The notes beneath the pieces are model-generated. The model searched no databases. It had not been told where the DNA came from and saw only the letters and a list, made by a program, of their open reading frames with translations. Positions 21,190 through 31,172 of a stretch of 64,000 nt of DNA are shown in pieces (within the stretch, counting starts at the first letter, position 1; each line of letters begins with the position of its first letter). Source of the DNA: Knoxdaviesia capensis (taxonomy: Eukaryota; Ascomycota; Sordariomycetes; Microascales; Gondwanamycetaceae); NCBI GenBank assembly GCA_001510575.1, contig LNGK01000003.1, forward strand, positions 2,519,369 through 2,583,368. The letters are read 5' to 3'. The translations under genes and the position numbers were made by a program.

Positions 21190-22407
21190 TTAGCCACGGT
21201 GCGAGTACGGCTCGTAGGCCAGATCGGCACGCGGGCCGGTGGTGGGGTAGCTAGGGGCCGAGGCGCCGTAGTACTGGGTGGCGGCACCGTGAGGGGGGAC
21301 GCGGCCCATTTCGGTGTCGTGCACGGGCTGGTAGGCCTTGGCAGAGTTACCACCGCGGCGCGAGCTGCGGTCGGGGGCGCAGCAGCAGGCCGAGAGCAGC
21401 CAGAACAGGCTGGCGGCCACGCAGAAAGCAACGGCGAGCCAGGCAAACGACAGGAAGGTGACGTTGAAGTCGGCGCGCAGGCCGAACTGACTGGTGCTGC
21501 CCTCGGCGGCGCCGACAACAATGGCAGCAATGGCGGTGGCAGCGGCAACAGCAGCAATGGTGACCAGACCGGCGAGACCGTTGATCAGGTAGGTCACGCA
21601 CGAGACGGCGCGCGAGCAGGCGGCGAACACACCGACGACGAGCTGCAGAGCCAGCAGCACCAGGGCGACGATGAAGCCGATCTGGGTGTACTTGACGGCG
21701 GTCGAGAAGACCTTCAAGGCGTCAATGATCTCATCGGGCACGTCGACCTTGACGCCAGCAGTCGTGGTCAGGGTCGCGAGGTAGTTGGTGATGTTGAACT
21801 CGGTGGAGGCCCAGTCGAGCTTGGCGGAGGAGCAGGTGCGCTCCTTGCGGAAGATGCTGCAGTAGCCCCACAGCGACACGGTGACCTTGTCGGGCAGGCC
21901 GAGATCGGCGCCGGTGATGTTGGTGCCGACGCTGTTGGTGGAGCCCTGCTTGTTGGTGGGCACCACCAGGCCGGGGAAGATGCTGGAGGGGTCGACGTCG
22001 TCGAGGCCGAGCGAGCTGAGGTCGAGGTTGTCGAGATCGAGGTTGTCCGGGTCGATGCCGAGGTCGTTGAAATCCACGCCGAGCTCCTCCAGCTTCTTGA
22101 AGACATCGGCAGAGGTGATTTTGCCCTGCTCGATCAGGTCATCGAAGTCGAAGGTCAGGTCGAAGGAGCTGGTGTCGATGTCGAACGGGTTGTCGAGGTC
22201 GAGGTTGATGGGGCTGGCCGAGCGGCGCAGGTCGAAGGCTTTTGAGAGGTCGTCGATGTCGAAGTTCAAGTCGGTGGTGTTCACGGAGAACAGGTAGATG
22301 TCCTTGTTGGTGATGCCGCCGAGAGTGGCCAGCAGGAGGAACACGAGCGAGGCCACGCTGAGGGCGAACGGCAAGCCGACGCAAAACACTCTGCCGACGT
22401 TGCCCAT
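21190..22407 (-). CDS. SUR7/PalI-family four-pass membrane protein with acidic ectodomain
   Basis: Single exon, 405 residues. Hydrophobic segments lie at about 8-31, 241-264, 271-299 and 317-341, the four-helix claudin-like plan of the SUR7/Rim9/PalI superfamily. The first extracellular loop (32-240) contains the hallmark W180-x-x-C183...C192 and N-x-T sequons at 43, 163 and 205. Unusually, residues 45-145 of this loop are an Asp/Leu/Asn-rich stretch (for example NLDLDNLDLSSLGLDDVD). The cytosolic tail is Tyr/Gly/Pro-rich. Family members organise eisosomes or take part in ambient-pH signalling at the plasma membrane; which of these applies is not resolvable. A RIP-mutated retroelement lies about 650 bp upstream. 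Confidence 0.85.
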   Translation of the reverse strand: MGNVGRVFCVGLPFALSVASLVFLLLATLGGITNKDIYLFSVNTTDLNFDIDDLSKAFDLRRSASPINLDLDNPFDIDTSSFDLTFDFDDLIEQGKITSADVFKKLEELGVDFNDLGIDPDNLDLDNLDLSSLGLDDVDPSSIFPGLVVPTNKQGSTNSVGTNITGADLGLPDKVTVSLWGYCSIFRKERTCSSAKLDWASTEFNITNYLATLTTTAGVKVDVPDEIIDALKVFSTAVKYTQIGFIVALVLLALQLVVGVFAACSRAVSCVTYLINGLAGLVTIAAVAAATAIAAIVVGAAEGSTSQFGLRADFNVTFLSFAWLAVAFCVAASLFWLLSACCCAPDRSSRRGGNSAKAYQPVHDTEMGRVPPHGAATQYYGASAPSYPTTGPRADLAYEPYSHRG

Positions 22408-23056
22408 GATGTTGTGTGTGTGTGTGTGGGTGGGTGGGTGGGTGGGTGAGGAGAACGAGGAGGGGAGAGAGAGGAGGAGGAGGAAGAAGAAGACGCCTAG
22501 ATTGTAAGGCAGTAATCGATCGTGATGATGATTAATAAGAGAAAACGAACGACAGGCGTGAAGAGATAAAATACAGATAGACGTAAATAAGAGAGAAGAT
22601 AGAAAGGATGGAGAAGGACGAGATTAGAAGATTGGGGGAGAGAGAAAGATCTGATATAAGAATGAAGAATGGAAAACAAAGAAAGAGCCCAAAGATGGTG
22701 TAGTGAGTGGCCGGAGACTTAAAAGAGAAAGAGAATTAAGGGAAGGAGCGATGAACACATATGGCCAGAAGTTTATCCCAACCCGAACAAGCAAGCACAG
22801 CGCAAAAAACACATCACCACACGAAGATCAAGAAAGGTGGCGCAGTGCGAGCGAAGACAGAAAAAAAAAACGTAAGGCGGAAAGATTCGAACGGCCAGGG
22901 TACAGGGGTAAAAAGGTTCACAGAAGCCCGAAAAGTGCACCGGCGCAGGGCGAAGAAGCTGAGCGAAAAGGGGGACGCATCCACTAGAAAAGTGCGTTTC
23001 GCAGCACGGAATAGCGGCACTCCAAGTCCAAGCTCTATAGCCCAGCTGAAAATCAA
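22408..23056. promoter_or_regulatory. Promoter/5' UTR of the SUR7-like gene
   Basis: No coding region seen. Directly before the start codon is a GT repeat followed by five GGG runs at 22428-22446 (plus strand). The rest is purine-rich on the plus strand, hence pyrimidine-rich in the sense of the gene. Confidence 0.5.
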
Positions 23057-23061
23057 ATATC
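23057..23061. repeat. Target-site duplication, left copy (ATATC)
   Basis: ATATC immediately precedes the LTR start TGTGAGG and recurs directly after the right LTR at 28649-28653. Confidence 0.9.
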
Positions 23062-23254
23062 TGTGAGGAAGGACGGAAATGCGTGGATCACGTGACCTGG
23101 GCTGAAGCCTGGTTCTGGCTAGCCTATAAATGCTGGACTTCTGTCCATTTCTAGTCTAGCTCATTTCTTCCTCTAATATCTAACTTTTTATATATGCTCA
23201 ATTATTAAGTTTATTTCTATTAACTTATCCACTTTTCTCATTAGTTTAATAATA
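23062..23254 (+). repeat. 5' LTR of the copia element
   Basis: Matches 28456-28648 along its whole length. A TATAAA box lies at 23125-23130, so transcription would start shortly after. The outer half is almost unmutated, while the inner half shows many C-to-T changes relative to the right copy. Confidence 0.95.
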
Positions 23255-23275
23255 GATTATGAGACTAAGTTTAAT
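23255..23275 (+). other. Putative primer-binding site, half-tRNA iMet type
   Basis: The sequence right after the LTR (GATTATGAGACTAAG) resembles the complement of the fungal initiator tRNA anticodon loop (GGTTATGAGCCC). Most differences are G-to-A or C-to-T, as RIP would make. Copia elements often prime from a cleaved initiator tRNA. Confidence 0.45.
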
Positions 23276-23899
23276 TTGAGTAAGATAGTTGATTTGTCTT
23301 TTGTTTCTTTTTTTGTTCTGATTAATTTTTTTTTTCCTCTTCCTCTCTCCTGTTTTCCATAAGCCAGCAGTTGGCCTATGAAGCTATTAGTGAAGTAATA
23401 ACTATAACCCCTAATAATGAATCGTAGTAGCCGTCGCCGTCTAACCGCCCCTAATACTATTATAGACTTAGTTATCTAGAATTCCTAAGTTTCTATTCCG
23501 TTAACGTTAACGGAATTCTCGCGTTCCCCCTCTCCCGTCTCTAATAAAGATTTGAGATTTATTGCTAACGCTATTCCCTAATAATCCCAACTAGTTCCTA
23601 ATAAAAGGTCCATAATTCCGAGTTTTCCCGGTCTTTTTCGTGCACCTACCATAACGAACCGACCTCCTTCCGCCTGCATAGTGTTATCCCCCTTAATATA
23701 TTCTATTATTATAGAGGATTTTGTTCCGTCGCCTATAACTAGCATAGACTAAGTAATTAATCTTTCTAAGTAGAAGTAGACACTTAATTAACAATACTAG
23801 CTAATAGATAGCCGCACTTAGCGTGCTTAGGCCCTATCTTTTCGTGCTATAATTATCCGTACTAGTTTAAAGCCGGATAATTTCGGTTATCTTAATAAG

Positions 23900-24700
23900 T
23901 AAAATAATCTACTCGTAAGAGGTGAAATATTAAAGAATATATCTAGTATTATAAGATAGATTGTAGTTAATAGTATAAATATTTCTAATATCTAGAATAA
24001 GTTATTTAATCGCTTTAACCGTAATAGCTAGAAGACTAAGTTCTAAGTATTAGAAGACCTATTAGATATTAGTACTTATACGATAAAGAAAGGTAAAAAG
24101 TTTATTACTTTTCTTTCGCGCTTTAACTAGAAGTAATTAGAGGTTTAGCGTTATAGAGCTAAAGTTACTAATAAAATTAGAACCGTTTTACTACTAATAG
24201 TAGCGAAGGATGCTTTTAATATTAAAACGTAAGTTACTACGCGGATTATAGTATAGTTAGATAGGACTTCGGACGAGCACTATAGACTATTAGTATAATT
24301 ATTCTAGGAATAAGAAAGAGTTATAAAGGACTTAAAAAAGCTAGACCGAAGAGATAACTCGAAGTCTAATAATAAGTTTAGTTCGAACGATAAGAATAAT
24401 AATAATACTCATAATAGTAGTACTAGCTAGAATAACTAGAAGAAACCCGGTTTATAACCTATAATTCGATATAGATACTATAACCGACTTAGCTATAAAG
24501 AGCGCGACTATCGAATTAAGGTACGTAAGTAATAATAGTAGAAGTCTTCTACTACATTAGGTAACGTAAACGCAAGCGCGAATATAACTAGTTATAAAAG
24601 AGTTATAAGCGCGATAGTAATAACCGATAATTCGTTTAAGAGACGTCGAAAGACTATAAGTAAGTCTTCCCTTTCTTCTTCTTTTCCTATTAATACTATA
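23900..24700 (+). pseudogene. gag remnant with degenerate zinc knuckle
   Basis: At 24470-24511 one frame reads Y-R-Y-Y-N-R-L-S-Y-K-E-R-D-Y. The spacing matches a CCHC knuckle (C-x2-C-x4-H-x4-C) in which each Cys has become Tyr and the His has become Tyr, every change being C-to-T or G-to-A. The surrounding frame is interrupted by stop codons. Boundaries are approximate. Confidence 0.7.
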
Positions 24701-25559
24701 AAATGTTTTAAAGAAGTAATTAGCTATAACCTATTTACCTACTTATTAAGCTATTTAAGAACGGATTAGTTATTTAATATAAGTGTATCTATATACTCTA
24801 TAAACGATAAGAGATAGTTCGAGAAAGGAACTATTAAAGAGACTCGTATACGTATAATTATAAGTAGAAGACCTATCTATACTATAAAGCGTAGAAATGT
24901 TATTATTAATATTAAGACTTTATCTAGTATTATTTCTATACGTATTAAAGATATTTTACTAACTATAATGTTTCCGATTTATATCTTTAGTAGTGAAGTT
25001 CTTTACCGTAATAGCGGTAAGATTCTAGGTAATAGCATTTTTAATGCTAAAGACGTCTTAATTTTAGAAATTAACGTGGAAAGCCGTAGGTTCTTTATAC
25101 GAGTTATAACCTCCGGCGAATATGTTATCTAGAAGCCCGTATATGCTCCTATTATCCGTAATTTTATACTAGAGGAGACCGTCTCTCTAAACCCGTTAGA
25201 GGAGACTACTTATAAATTATCTAGTTATTATAGTCACCCTATAAAAGACTATAGTTATAGTTCTAAATATCCCCCCTTAAAAGATATTCGTAATTATAAT
25301 TATTACTACCGGAATAATAATCTTAGTTCTAGGCGTCCCCCCGTAAAAGACGCTCGTAGTATACGTTACTACTAGAAAAACGCTAGTTCTAGTAGTCTCC
25401 CTATAAAAGACTAGCACTTATCTAATTCTTATTCTAATAGACGAACTAATATTAATCGATACTTAAAAGCTTTATATAAGTATTAAGTATACGTTAACGC
25501 TTACGCCTAATATATAAACGACTAGGATATCTAAGTACTAAAGTTCTCCTAAAGATACT

Positions 25560-26200
25560 ATAGTCTATTAAAGGAGCGTTAGTAGATAAGTCGAGTATAA
25601 AAGCGTATATTAACGATTTAGGCCTATATAAGGCGTACGAGATCTTAAAGATCTCGAAGTTTAGGCTAAAAGATAGGCGAATAAGGGCTAAACGTATTAG
25701 TCAGGTATTATATTACGACGTTACTAAGATATCGGTATAAACCTTTAAGGGAGAACGCTACTTTCTCGTTATTATAGATAATTTTTCTAAAATAAAGTTT
25801 ATCTATATTTTAGATAGAAAGTCGAAGGCCGGTAACGAAATTAAGAATGTAATTTAGTATATAATAAACATTACCGATTCTATTCCGGAGTTAATTATTA
25901 TAAATAACGGGACGGACGTATAGATTAAGATAATTACTAAGTTTACGAATAGAATTAGTTCTAAAGTTAATCCCTCCCTAGCTTATAGCTATACCTATAA
26001 CGGAGGCGCTAAACGAGCTATAAAGGAACTAGTAATCTATATAAGAGTAACTATAATATAATAAAGTATTCTAATATACCTATAGGGATATATCTTAGAA
26101 GCTATTACTTAACTAATTAATCTAACGGTTAATAGCTATAGTTCTAGTCCTATAGAACGTTAGTGGAGCTAAATGCCTATAGCTAAAAGACGGGATTTTT
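25560..26200 (+). pseudogene. Integrase remnant of the copia element
   Basis: The frame around 25745 reads KGERYFLVIIDNFSKIKF, the first strand of the retroviral-type integrase core. Near 25900 the second Asp motif reads IINNGTDV, with the Asp replaced by Asn. The Glu motif near 26000 reads NGGAKRAI where copia integrases have Glu in place of the Lys. All three changes fit TpG-to-TpA. The enzyme would be inactive even without the stop codons. Confidence 0.75.
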
Positions 26201-26779
26201 ATCTAAATATTATATACCTACGAACTTTAGGTTCCCGTATAATTATTTACGTACCTATAGAAGTTAGGGCGCGTATAAATAATACTAATTTACCTAGTAA
26301 ATTTACTCTACGAGGAGAATTTAGCTTATTAGTTAGTTACTAAGGTATATATTTATATAAAGTATAGGTGCCTAAGTTACGAAAGGTCTAGATTTCGTCT
26401 AATATAAGAATTCTAGAGGACTTAGAAGAGAGACTACTTAATATCTTAAAGTCGTAGCCGAAGGGAACTTTTACTAAAAAGAAAATCATACGTGTAGTTA
26501 CCTAGAATAGAGAATAGGTGGATTTCGATAACCTAGTTATCGCGTATAAGTATAATAATCTAGCTCGACGACTTATTAAAAGGAGTTCGGATACTGGTCC
26601 TAACGCTATTAATTTAACGACTAATATTAACGATTCCGATTAACTTAATAATTCTATTAAGGCTAGCTTTTTTAATCTAATAACGATAACATTAGCTCTA
26701 AAGGGCGCGAATGCTAACGAATAGTTAGATACTAGCCTTACTAAGTTAATAAATATATTTAACCGTAGAGTCTTCGAAT

Positions 26780-27500
26780 TCGTTAAGTTACTACCGTCTA
26801 GATATAGGCTAATTACGGCTAAATAGGTACTAAAATCTAAATACGATAAGTATAGATAGATTATTAAACGGAAAGCACGTATTATAGCCCGTGGATTTTA
26901 ATAGCGTGAGGGCTTCGATTATTAAGAAACCTTCGCCGTAATATCGCACGCTACGACGTAGAGAGTGATATTAGCTATTATAGCTAAAGAATATTTAGCT
27001 ATACGATAGTTAGACGTTATAGTAGCTTTCTTATACGGACTCCTAGAAGAAGAGGTATATATACGATAATATAAAGGAATAGTTTAACTAATATACGAAA
27101 TTAGACAACGTAATCCGGATTTCGTCTATAACTTAAGCTAGATAGAAAAATCGTTTATTCGTCTAAAACGAGTATTATATAGTCTAAAATAAGCTAGCCG
27201 ATAGTAGTAGCTAAGACTCTACGATATACTTTTACGTATAGGTTTTACGAGATTATAAATAGATAAAGCGTTATTTTACTAATAAAAGGATAGTATAATT
27301 CTAGTTACTTATATAGATAATATTCTATACTTCGGATAGAAAGAGGATATACTAACTAATTTCGAACTAGAACTCTAAGACTATCTAAAAGTAGACCTAA
27401 TAGGTAAGCTACGGTAGTTACTAGGAGTAGTAATCGGTATTAACTTTAACTCCTATTCTATATACTAGATATAATATATAGAGGCGATTATAGTAAACGC
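26780..27500 (+). pseudogene. Reverse-transcriptase remnant of the copia element
   Basis: Near 26880 the frame reads KARIIARGF, followed by a stop pair and REGFDY, then LAIIAKEYLAI and QLDVIVAFLYG with RIP stops, the standard copia RT start. At about 27308 the catalytic box reads TYIDNILYFG, so the second Asp of the YxDD box is Asn. LYSLK and ASR lie between, matching copia LYGLKQAPR. Confidence 0.8.
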
Positions 27501-27879
27501 TAGATTTAATATCTCCGTAACGCGACCGGTATCTATTCCGATATCCGGAATTAACTTAGCTACTTTAACTAGCGAAAAGCTTTCTACTACTAATATAGAA
27601 AAGTATCGCTTATTAATCGGTTAACTTATATACATAATAACGATAATAAGACCCGATTTAGCATTTTCTATTCACTACTATATAGTATTTACTAATTATA
27701 TAACTATTCCTTTATTAGTATTACTAAGACGGATTATTAGATACTTATTAGTAATAGTAAATTTATCTTTAAGATATTAGAGACCCCCTAAGTTAGATTT
27801 TTCCCCTATCTTAATAGTTAGTTTTTCTAATACTAGTTATAACTCTATACCGAATAGCCGCTCTATTACGGGATAGGTT

Positions 27880-28265
27880 CTCTTAATCTAAGGCGGTCCG
27901 GTCGCCTAGGTAAGTAGGAAGTAAGTAGTTATTACCTAATCGATTATCGAAGCTAAATATATAGTAGTAAATATAGCTACTAAGGAAGCTTTATAGCTAC
28001 GTAATTTCCTATATAAAATTAACCGCTCTTATAATATCCGCCTACGTGTCGATAATGCTAGTACTCTTAAGCTTATTAATAACCCGAGATTCTATAATAA
28101 GAGTAAGTATATTCACCCGAAATTTCATCTGATTCGGGAATCCGTTCGTTCTAAGTTTTTATCCGTTAAATACGTTCTAAATACGGAATAAATAGCTAAT
28201 ATCTTAACTAAGCCACTTAGTTTCTAGCTTTATAACCGATTTCGAAGTGCTCTAATAAAATGAGA
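27880..28265 (+). pseudogene. RNase H and C-terminal remnant of the copia element
   Basis: The frame shows ATKEAL, a stop, LRNFLYKI, then RVDNASTLKLINNPRFYNKSKYI and finally ANILTKPLS (copia ADILTKPL). These are the usual landmarks of the RNase H domain and polyprotein end. The reading frame closes at about 28261. Confidence 0.78.
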
Positions 28266-28414
28266 TACGTTTTTTTTTTTCCTTTCTAAAGGTTTTTAGG
28301 TTTTTATATATTTTCTTTTCCTACGCTTCCTATACTAAAGTTTTTTTTTTAATGAGATTTTCTTCCTGTGCTAAAGTTTTTTTTTCCTAATAATAATATT
28401 CCTATATTATTTGT

Positions 28415-28455
28415 TCCGAGGGGCGCATATTAAACGCATTTACGTCCGAGGGGCG
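28415..28455 (+). other. Polypurine tract region of the copia element
   Basis: CCGAGGGGCG directly precedes the right LTR, and the same decamer occurs about 27 bases earlier. The purine run abutting the LTR is where plus-strand priming would occur. Confidence 0.5.
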
Positions 28456-28648
28456 TGTGAGGAAGGACGGAAATACGTGGATCACGTGACCTGGGCTAAA
28501 GCCTGGTTCTGGCTAGCCTATAAATGCTGGACTTCTGTCTATTTCTAGTCTAGCTCATTTCTTCCTCTAACATCTAACTTTTTATGCATGCTCAATTATC
28601 AAGTTCATTTCCATCAACTTATCCACTTTTCTCATCAGTTCAATAACA
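28456..28648 (+). repeat. 3' LTR of the copia element
   Basis: Same length as the left copy, with TATAAA at 28519-28524. The outer part (last ~100 bases) keeps CA dinucleotides that are TA in the left copy, so RIP did not reach this outer edge. Confidence 0.95.
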
Positions 28649-28653
28649 ATATC
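28649..28653. repeat. Target-site duplication, right copy (ATATC)
   Basis: Identical to 23057-23061. Confidence 0.9.
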
Positions 28654-31172
28654 CCCAAAGTATACTTCGGGTTAACACGTGTGGGGAATGCCGCTGCGAG
28701 GAATTCGCCCGGATACTGAGGGACGCGCTTTGTACACAGTGTCTGAAAGGCTTGGCGAGGCTGACTTTTGGAGGGCTCTGTTCGGTGCTCAGGGTTGGGT
28801 TTCTCGGCTCGGTTTTGCTGGTAGGGCTGGCTGACGAAGCTGGTTCGTATTTTGGACTCTGGTGTTGGGCTGCCTCCGTTTTGCGGTGCGTGGGCCATGT
28901 AGGCCGTGCGGGAGGATTCATTTTCAAACTGTGCGAGCCAAGCCACACATTTTTTTCTCCTCAGTCTAGGCAGTTTTTAGGTGCTTTTCCCGTCCTTGTT
29001 AGCCAGGGGGTTCTTTTTTTCTCTTTGGCGAAATGGCGGAAGGCACGACCTTGTTTTGAACTTGCTGGATGCATCTAAGCGGGATGCGTTAAGCGTGAGT
29101 GATTCACGGTATCGCTGTAGCCGCAATATGCACTTCGCGGGGGAGGAAAGAAGCCCTGGGTCGTTCCTGCCGGTAAACCGCCCCGATTACTGAATTTGCA
29201 CGATCTTCGATACATGAATATATCGCCATATCGAGGCGTCCTCTCATCCGTAACTATCATGCATCACCAACTTCGCAGGCCTGGTTCGCCGGAAGGATTA
29301 CTGGCGGTAATCCATCCGCTGGTTTGTTGCTTACGGCTTGTGGCTTACCTCTGGGCCTGGCTTATACGGTTGGCCTTCGCTTATACGCTATACGCACTGG
29401 GCTGTTCGGCCTGAGCGAGGGTTTCAGATATCATGCGCCGCTGTCGTTTTCGATGCGGGATGGAAATGTCCGGTACAGCACTGACAGTCGATATGGGAGC
29501 AAAGGTCGAGTGCGATATGCTGGACTGTTTGCGACGAAAGCAGTCCTCTGCCGCCGCGAAAACGACCACGACAACGGGGGATAGCAATCCCACCCTGCGG
29601 CATCCCGTTATAGAACATCGCCAACCCACAACTTCACCACCCCCAAACAACAATCCTCCCGGTCCGTTAGTCCTCCGACATGCACCCCGCTTCCTTCGAG
29701 TTGTTTCGTTCGAACCAGTCAAAGCCACCGCATCACCGGTCAATATGCGGCCGAAGACAGTCTGCGTTCTATATCCCCGATCATATAACCTGGATGGCGC
29801 CATTAGTCGAGCTTCGCTAATACACACATACAGTACACGCACACACGCAAACACCCACAGTCACTGCGGCTGGTGGCGCAGGATTTTTGGCCTGGTCCCT
29901 CCGTCCTTCTCGCGTGTGTAGGTGTGGAGACGAGCAAACCCCCAGCGTTGGTTCGGGATGGCGGTTGAAAGAACATGCGCGCTATATTTAGAAATGTGGT
30001 TCTTTTTTGGTGGGTGAAACCTCCCCAGAGAGAGACAGAGTTGCTTCCTTCTGCTACTGCGTGTTTTCCACGTAACGAGTACGTAGGGGGGGCAACTGGG
30101 CTGTGGCCTTAAGGGCTCCGTTTGTTTTCTGCCATGCTTCTCCTTCGGTCTAGTGGCTTGACTTGGTGATATGCCGATGCTACCTACACTTTGAGACTAT
30201 GAACGTGCCTGATAGCCTGCACAGTGAAGAACCCCTCTTCGGCGTTGTCGTGTTCACTTGTCTCTCGACACCATGCTGACGACAACTGTGGACTTGTGGG
30301 CGTTTTTAACCCCCCAGCCTTCTGTTTCTGCTGGTGGTTCCCCATGCCAGACGTCCAGGATACTTCCCGACTGACGCGTCTGTGCCATGGCTCGCTGGTC
30401 TCCTTCAATACGGAGAACCTCTAAACTGCCACCCTGTTGATCTTGGGGGCTTGACGCACACCTGCCGATGGAAGAAGCCCAGCCCCAATCTGTCAGGCCG
30501 GGGATGCGCTGGAGGAGTCCTTGCAGACATGCCGAAGACCACCGGCGCTCGTCCGCCGTTTTGCTGATGGTTGGGTGTCTTTTCGCAAGAGAGTCCCTGC
30601 CAGTCCCACAATGTGAGATGTCTCCATACAGCCACCACGACGGGGATGCCTCCGATACTGCTAATGCTGTCTCCGTTTTTCCATACAGAGGAATACGTCC
30701 TGTACTGTCCTGTCACTACGTGATACTGCATTTACTCTCTCAACCGACGCCATATTATCTCCATTGATCTCACTCGGACCAGAATCTGTGTAATCTTCAC
30801 TCGCCGTAAACCAACCACCTTTCTTTGTTCCTGGAGAGCGAGGGATACACGCGTCGTTCTGATTTGCCCTGCGTCCTTGGTTACACCACGCAGCCTTATT
30901 TATCGCCAAACCCTCAAGTCCCCGTGCCATCATGTCACATCTAGCAATTCCCTGGGAAATCACCCCACCCCGAGGAGGGCTTCCGTCACCCGTTGTTGAT
31001 CTCTCTAACCCTAATCAATCAGAAGTCAATCCTCCCCTCCCCCTCCCCCTCCTCCTACCCCTGAACCTAATCAATCGGGCCCCAATCAAGCCAAGTGTGG
31101 CCAATCCGAATCTCCCTCGCTCGAAAAGGCCCTGGCAGACGACGACAATGTCCTCGTAATGTCCTCGTTCCC
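28654..31172. other. Intergenic between the retroelement and the phosphotransferase pseudogene
   Basis: Nothing gene-like could be supported. ORFs of 100-160 codons overlap in opposite strands without codon bias. The stretch is not RIP-mutated, so RIP did not spread visibly outside the element. CTAACCCTAATC at about 31004 is a telo-box about 160 bases before the phosphotransferase start. Confidence 0.55.

Larger units (their letters stand above)
23062..28648 (+). mobile_element. Full-length Ty1/copia LTR retrotransposon, RIP-inactivated
   Basis: A 5,587-bp element with 193-bp LTRs (23062-23254, 28456-28648), each beginning TG and ending CA (TA in the mutated left copy), and a 5-bp target duplication. 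The internal part is very AT-rich with almost no CA or TG dinucleotides but abundant CG, TA and AG, the mark of RIP acting on CpA. The order of remnants is gag zinc knuckle, integrase, reverse transcriptase, RNase H. Integrase before reverse transcriptase places it in Ty1/copia, not gypsy. Dozens of in-frame TAA/TAG codons stand where CAA, CAG or TGG would be. It is dead. Confidence 0.95.

Noticed and set aside
28635..28946. Overlapping ~100-codon ORFs at the right edge of the copia element
   Set aside because: They span the LTR boundary and two frames, with no domain and no codon bias.
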